Assembly (NCBI RefSeq): GCF_005502935.1
Contig: NZ_SCMP01000002.1
Coordinates: forward strand, 276,893 to 340,892
Source: Pseudomonas sp. 2FG
GTDB lineage: Bacteria; Pseudomonadota; Gammaproteobacteria; Pseudomonadales; Pseudomonadaceae
Reading direction: 5' to 3'
Length of the DNA stretch: 64,000 nucleotides
In this document: positions 61,673 to 64,000 of the stretch, piece after piece
Numbering within the stretch: position 1 is the stretch's first letter
Layout: each line of letters opens with the position of its first letter
Position numbers and translations under genes: made by a program
The notes under the pieces: generated by a model
What the model saw: the letters and a program-made list of their open reading frames with translations, nothing else
Databases searched by the model: none
What the model was told of the DNA's origin: nothing

Positions 61673-63031
61673 ATGAGTCCCAAACTCGACCAACTCACTA
61701 GTTGGCTGAAAGAACGCAAAATCACTGAAGTTGAATGCTTTATCAGTGATCTTAGCGGAATCTCCCGTGGCAAGATCGCGCCGACCAATAAGTTCATCGA
61801 CGAGAAGGGCATGCGCTTACCTGAAAGCGTACTGCTGCAGACGGTCACCGGTGACTACGTGGAAGACGACATTTATTACGACCTGCTCGACCCGGCCGAT
61901 ATCGATATGGTCTGTCGTCCGGACGAGAATGCCGTGTTCCTCGTGCCCTGGGCCATCGAGCCCACCGCCCAAGTGATCCATGACACCTACGACAAGCTGG
62001 GCAACCCCATCGAGTTGTCGCCGCGCAACATCCTCAAGAAAGTGCTCAAGCTCTATAGCGATAAGGGCTGGCAGCCGATAGTCGCGCCGGAGATGGAGTT
62101 CTACCTGACCAAGCGCAGCGATGACCCGGACTACCCGCTGCAGGCGCCGATCGGTCGTTCCGGCCGCCCGGAAACTGGCCGGCAGTCGTTCTCCATCGAT
62201 GCCGCGAACGAATTCGATCCGCTGTTCGAGGACGTCTACGACTGGTGCGAAGCCCAGGAGCTGGATCTCGATACGCTGATCCACGAGGACGGCACCGCGC
62301 AGATGGAGATCAACTTCCGTCACGGCGAAGCCCTGCACCTGGCCGACCAGATCATCATCTTCAAGCGCACCATGCGTGAAGCGGCGTTGAAACATAACGT
62401 CGCCGCCACCTTTATGGCCAAGCCCATGACCGGCGAGCCAGGCAGCGCGATGCACCTGCACCAGAGCATCGTCGACATTAAAACCGGCAAGAACATCTTC
62501 TCCAACGACGATGGTTCGATGAGCGAACTGTTCCTCCACCACATCGGTGGCCTGCAGAAGTTCATCCCCGAGCTGTTGCCGCTGTTCGCCCCGAACGTCA
62601 ACTCGTTCCGCCGCTTCCTGCCGGATACCTCGGCACCGGTGAACGTCGAGTGGGGCGAAGAAAACCGTACCGTCGGCCTGCGCGTGCCGGATGCCAGCCC
62701 GCAAAACCGCCGGGTGGAAAACCGCCTGCCGGGCGCCGACGCCAACCCCTATATCGCCATCGCCGCCAGCTTGTTGTGCGGCTACATCGGGATGGTCGAG
62801 CAGTTGGAGCCGAGCGCCCAGGTCAAGGGCCGCGGCTATGAGCGGCGCAACCTGCGTCTGCCGCTGACCATCGAGGACGCCCTGGAGCGCATGGAAAACT
62901 GCAAGACGCTGGAAGACTACCTCGGCAGCAAGTTCATCCGCGGCTATGTCGCGGTGAAGCGTGCCGAGCACGAGAACTTCAAGCGGGTGATCAGCTCCTG
63001 GGAGCGTGAGTTCCTGCTGTTCGCGGTGTAA
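61673..63031 (+). CDS. spuB: Gamma-glutamylputrescine synthetase
   Basis: 452 residues, glutamine-synthetase family. PEMEFYLTKRSDDPDYPLQA, FMAKPMTGEPGSAMHLHQS, NSFRRFLPDTSAPVNVEWG, RLPGADANPYIAIAASLL. It joins glutamate to putrescine. The ATG at 61673 matches the family start; the frame upstream overlaps spuA and is not used. About 25-30 percent like SpuI. A REP pair follows. Confidence 0.95.
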   Translation: MSPKLDQLTSWLKERKITEVECFISDLSGISRGKIAPTNKFIDEKGMRLPESVLLQTVTGDYVEDDIYYDLLDPADIDMVCRPDENAVFLVPWAIEPTAQVIHDTYDKLGNPIELSPRNILKKVLKLYSDKGWQPIVAPEMEFYLTKRSDDPDYPLQAPIGRSGRPETGRQSFSIDAANEFDPLFEDVYDWCEAQELDLDTLIHEDGTAQMEINFRHGEALHLADQIIIFKRTMREAALKHNVAATFMAKPMTGEPGSAMHLHQSIVDIKTGKNIFSNDDGSMSELFLHHIGGLQKFIPELLPLFAPNVNSFRRFLPDTSAPVNVEWGEENRTVGLRVPDASPQNRRVENRLPGADANPYIAIAASLLCGYIGMVEQLEPSAQVKGRGYERRNLRLPLTIEDALERMENCKTLEDYLGSKFIRGYVAVKRAEHENFKRVISSWEREFLLFAV

Positions 63032-63054
63032 TCGAACGGGCGCCAGTGCCAACT

Positions 63055-63115
63055 GTAGGGGCGGACTCATTCGTCCCTCACTTGATGCCCCGGGGTGAAT
63101 GAATTCGCTCCTACG
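63055..63115. repeat. REP-like inverted repeat
   Basis: GTAGGGGCGGACTCATTCGTCC at 63055 and GGTGAATGAATTCGCTCCTAC ending at 63115 form a divergent, imperfect REP pair between spuB and spuC. Confidence 0.75.
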
Positions 63116-63164
63116 CCCTATGCCAGGTTCGGCCCCGCCGAACCTGTTTGAACGAGGTATGAAT

Positions 63165-64000
63165 ATGAATAGCCCAGTGACTAACCCGCAGACGCTCGAG
63201 TGGCAAACCCTGAGCAATGATCACCACCTGGCGCCTTTCAGCGACTATAAACAGCTGAAGGAGAAGGGCCCGCGGATCATTACCAAGGCCGAAGGCGTCT
63301 ATATCTGGGACAGCGAGGGCAACAAGATCCTCGACGGCATGGCCGGGCTCTGGTGCGTGGCGCTGGGTTATGGCCGCGAGGAACTGGTGCAGGCCGCCAG
63401 CCAGCAGATGCGCGAACTGCCGTTCTACAACACCTTCTTCATGACCGCGCACCCGCCGGTGCTGGAGCTGGCCAAGGCGCTTGCCGAGATCGCGCCGGCC
63501 GGCATGAACCACGTGTTCTTCACCGGCTCCGGCTCGGAAGGCAACGACACCATGCTGCGCATGGTGCGCCATTACTGGGCGATCAAAGGTCAGCCGCAGA
63601 AGAAGGTCATCATCAGCCGCGTCAACGGTTACCACGGCTCCACCGTGGCCGGCGCCAGCCTCGGCGGCATGAAGTACATGCACGAGCAGGGCGACCTGCC
63701 GATTCCGGGCATAGTGCACATCCCGCAACCCTATTGGTTCGGCGAAGGCGGCGACATGACCCCGGACGAGTTCGGCATCTGGGCCGCCGAGCAGCTGGAA
63801 AAGAAGATTCTCGAAGTCGGCGAAGAGAATGTCGCGGCCTTTATCGCCGAGCCGATCCAGGGCGCCGGCGGCGTGATCATTCCGCCAGACAGCTACTGGC
63901 CGAAGATCCGCGAGATCCTCGCCAAGTACGACATCCTGTTCGTCGCCGACGAAGTGATCTGTGGCTTCGGCCGCACCGGCGAGTGGTTCGGCAGCGACTA
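63165..64000 (+). CDS. spuC: Putrescine-pyruvate aminotransferase (partial)
   Basis: First 278 residues of a class III aminotransferase of about 455. GVYIWDSEGNKILDGMAGLWC, FFTGSGSEGNDTMLRMVRHYW, AAFIAEPIQGAGGVIIPP, FVADEVICGFGRTGEWFGS. The PLP lysine lies beyond the window. SpuC transaminates putrescine, giving 4-aminobutanal. ATG 63165 has GAGG 7 bases upstream; an ATG two codons earlier is too close to it. The Ala common in GSGSEAND of relatives is Gly here (GSGSEGND). Confidence 0.95.
   Translation, partial: MNSPVTNPQTLEWQTLSNDHHLAPFSDYKQLKEKGPRIITKAEGVYIWDSEGNKILDGMAGLWCVALGYGREELVQAASQQMRELPFYNTFFMTAHPPVLELAKALAEIAPAGMNHVFFTGSGSEGNDTMLRMVRHYWAIKGQPQKKVIISRVNGYHGSTVAGASLGGMKYMHEQGDLPIPGIVHIPQPYWFGEGGDMTPDEFGIWAAEQLEKKILEVGEENVAAFIAEPIQGAGGVIIPPDSYWPKIREILAKYDILFVADEVICGFGRTGEWFGSD

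Overview
The window is a 64 kb piece of a high-GC gammaproteobacterial chromosome, almost certainly Pseudomonas. Its right part keeps the gene order I remember from P. aeruginosa PAO1 PA0265-PA0299 (gabD, gabT, desA, aguA, aguB, aguR, spuI, spuA, spuB, spuC). Its left part keeps the gcdR-gcdH-gcdG glutarate block. These comparisons are from memory, not from a search.

Region 1 (1-5 kb) is core: the start of a DUF1302 outer-membrane protein, a GcdR-like LysR regulator, glutaryl-CoA dehydrogenase and its CoA-transferase. Region 2 (5.0-38.6 kb) is accessory. It is bounded on the right by an intact tRNA-Arg(CCG) gene (38577-38653) and on the left by a decayed tRNA 3' end in the same orientation (5034-5080), each followed by a terminator. 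This is the geometry of an old element integrated at a tRNA. No integrase remains, but four 11-bp direct repeats lie just outside the tRNA 3' end.

The accessory region encodes a catabolic system for an aromatic, probably methoxylated, compound. Module A (6.7-16.6 kb) has a FAD aromatic hydroxylase, a VOC protein, an aldehyde dehydrogenase, a fumarylacetoacetate-hydrolase-family enzyme, a DUF1185 protein, a zinc-type dehydrogenase, a cupin, a thiolase, an FMN reductase and a GntR/FCD regulator. A transport block (17.8-25 kb) has DUF1097, an RND/MMPL pump, a YCF48-like protein, DUF1329 and DUF1302. Module B (25-37 kb) has an HbpS-like protein, RraA/CHA aldolase, LigJ-like hydratase, a TetR regulator, three DoxX-like proteins, a second zinc-type dehydrogenase, a VanA/VanB-like Rieske oxygenase pair, a leaderless NMT1-like binding protein, and glutathione-dependent formaldehyde dehydrogenase, which suits O-demethylation. 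No LigAB-type ring-cleavage dioxygenase is present.

Two shared DNA signatures tie the modules together. Four promoters (11.05, 16.62, 25.57 and 32.06 kb) carry three TGCA-centred sites spaced 18-19 bp, the best being the perfect palindrome TTTTGTGCACAAAA; the likely reader is the GntR protein. Three promoters (27.61, 28.27 and 31.98 kb) carry a three-arm array ATAC-N6-GTAT-N4-ATAC; the likely reader is the TetR protein. Both occur together in the dehydrogenase/vanA-like divergent promoter.

Region 3 (39-64 kb) is core: GABA degradation, an arsS-flavoprotein pair, a Crp/Fnr regulator, small membrane and periplasmic proteins, two cyclic-di-GMP enzymes, the desA desaturase, and the agmatine-to-putrescine (aguBA) and glutamyl-polyamine (spu) pathways, which feed 4-aminobutyrate to GabT and GabD. 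Decay marks in the accessory region include a broken chemoreceptor gene beside a MITE-like element, a truncated pntAA, a DUF1330 remnant and a binding-protein C-terminal fragment.
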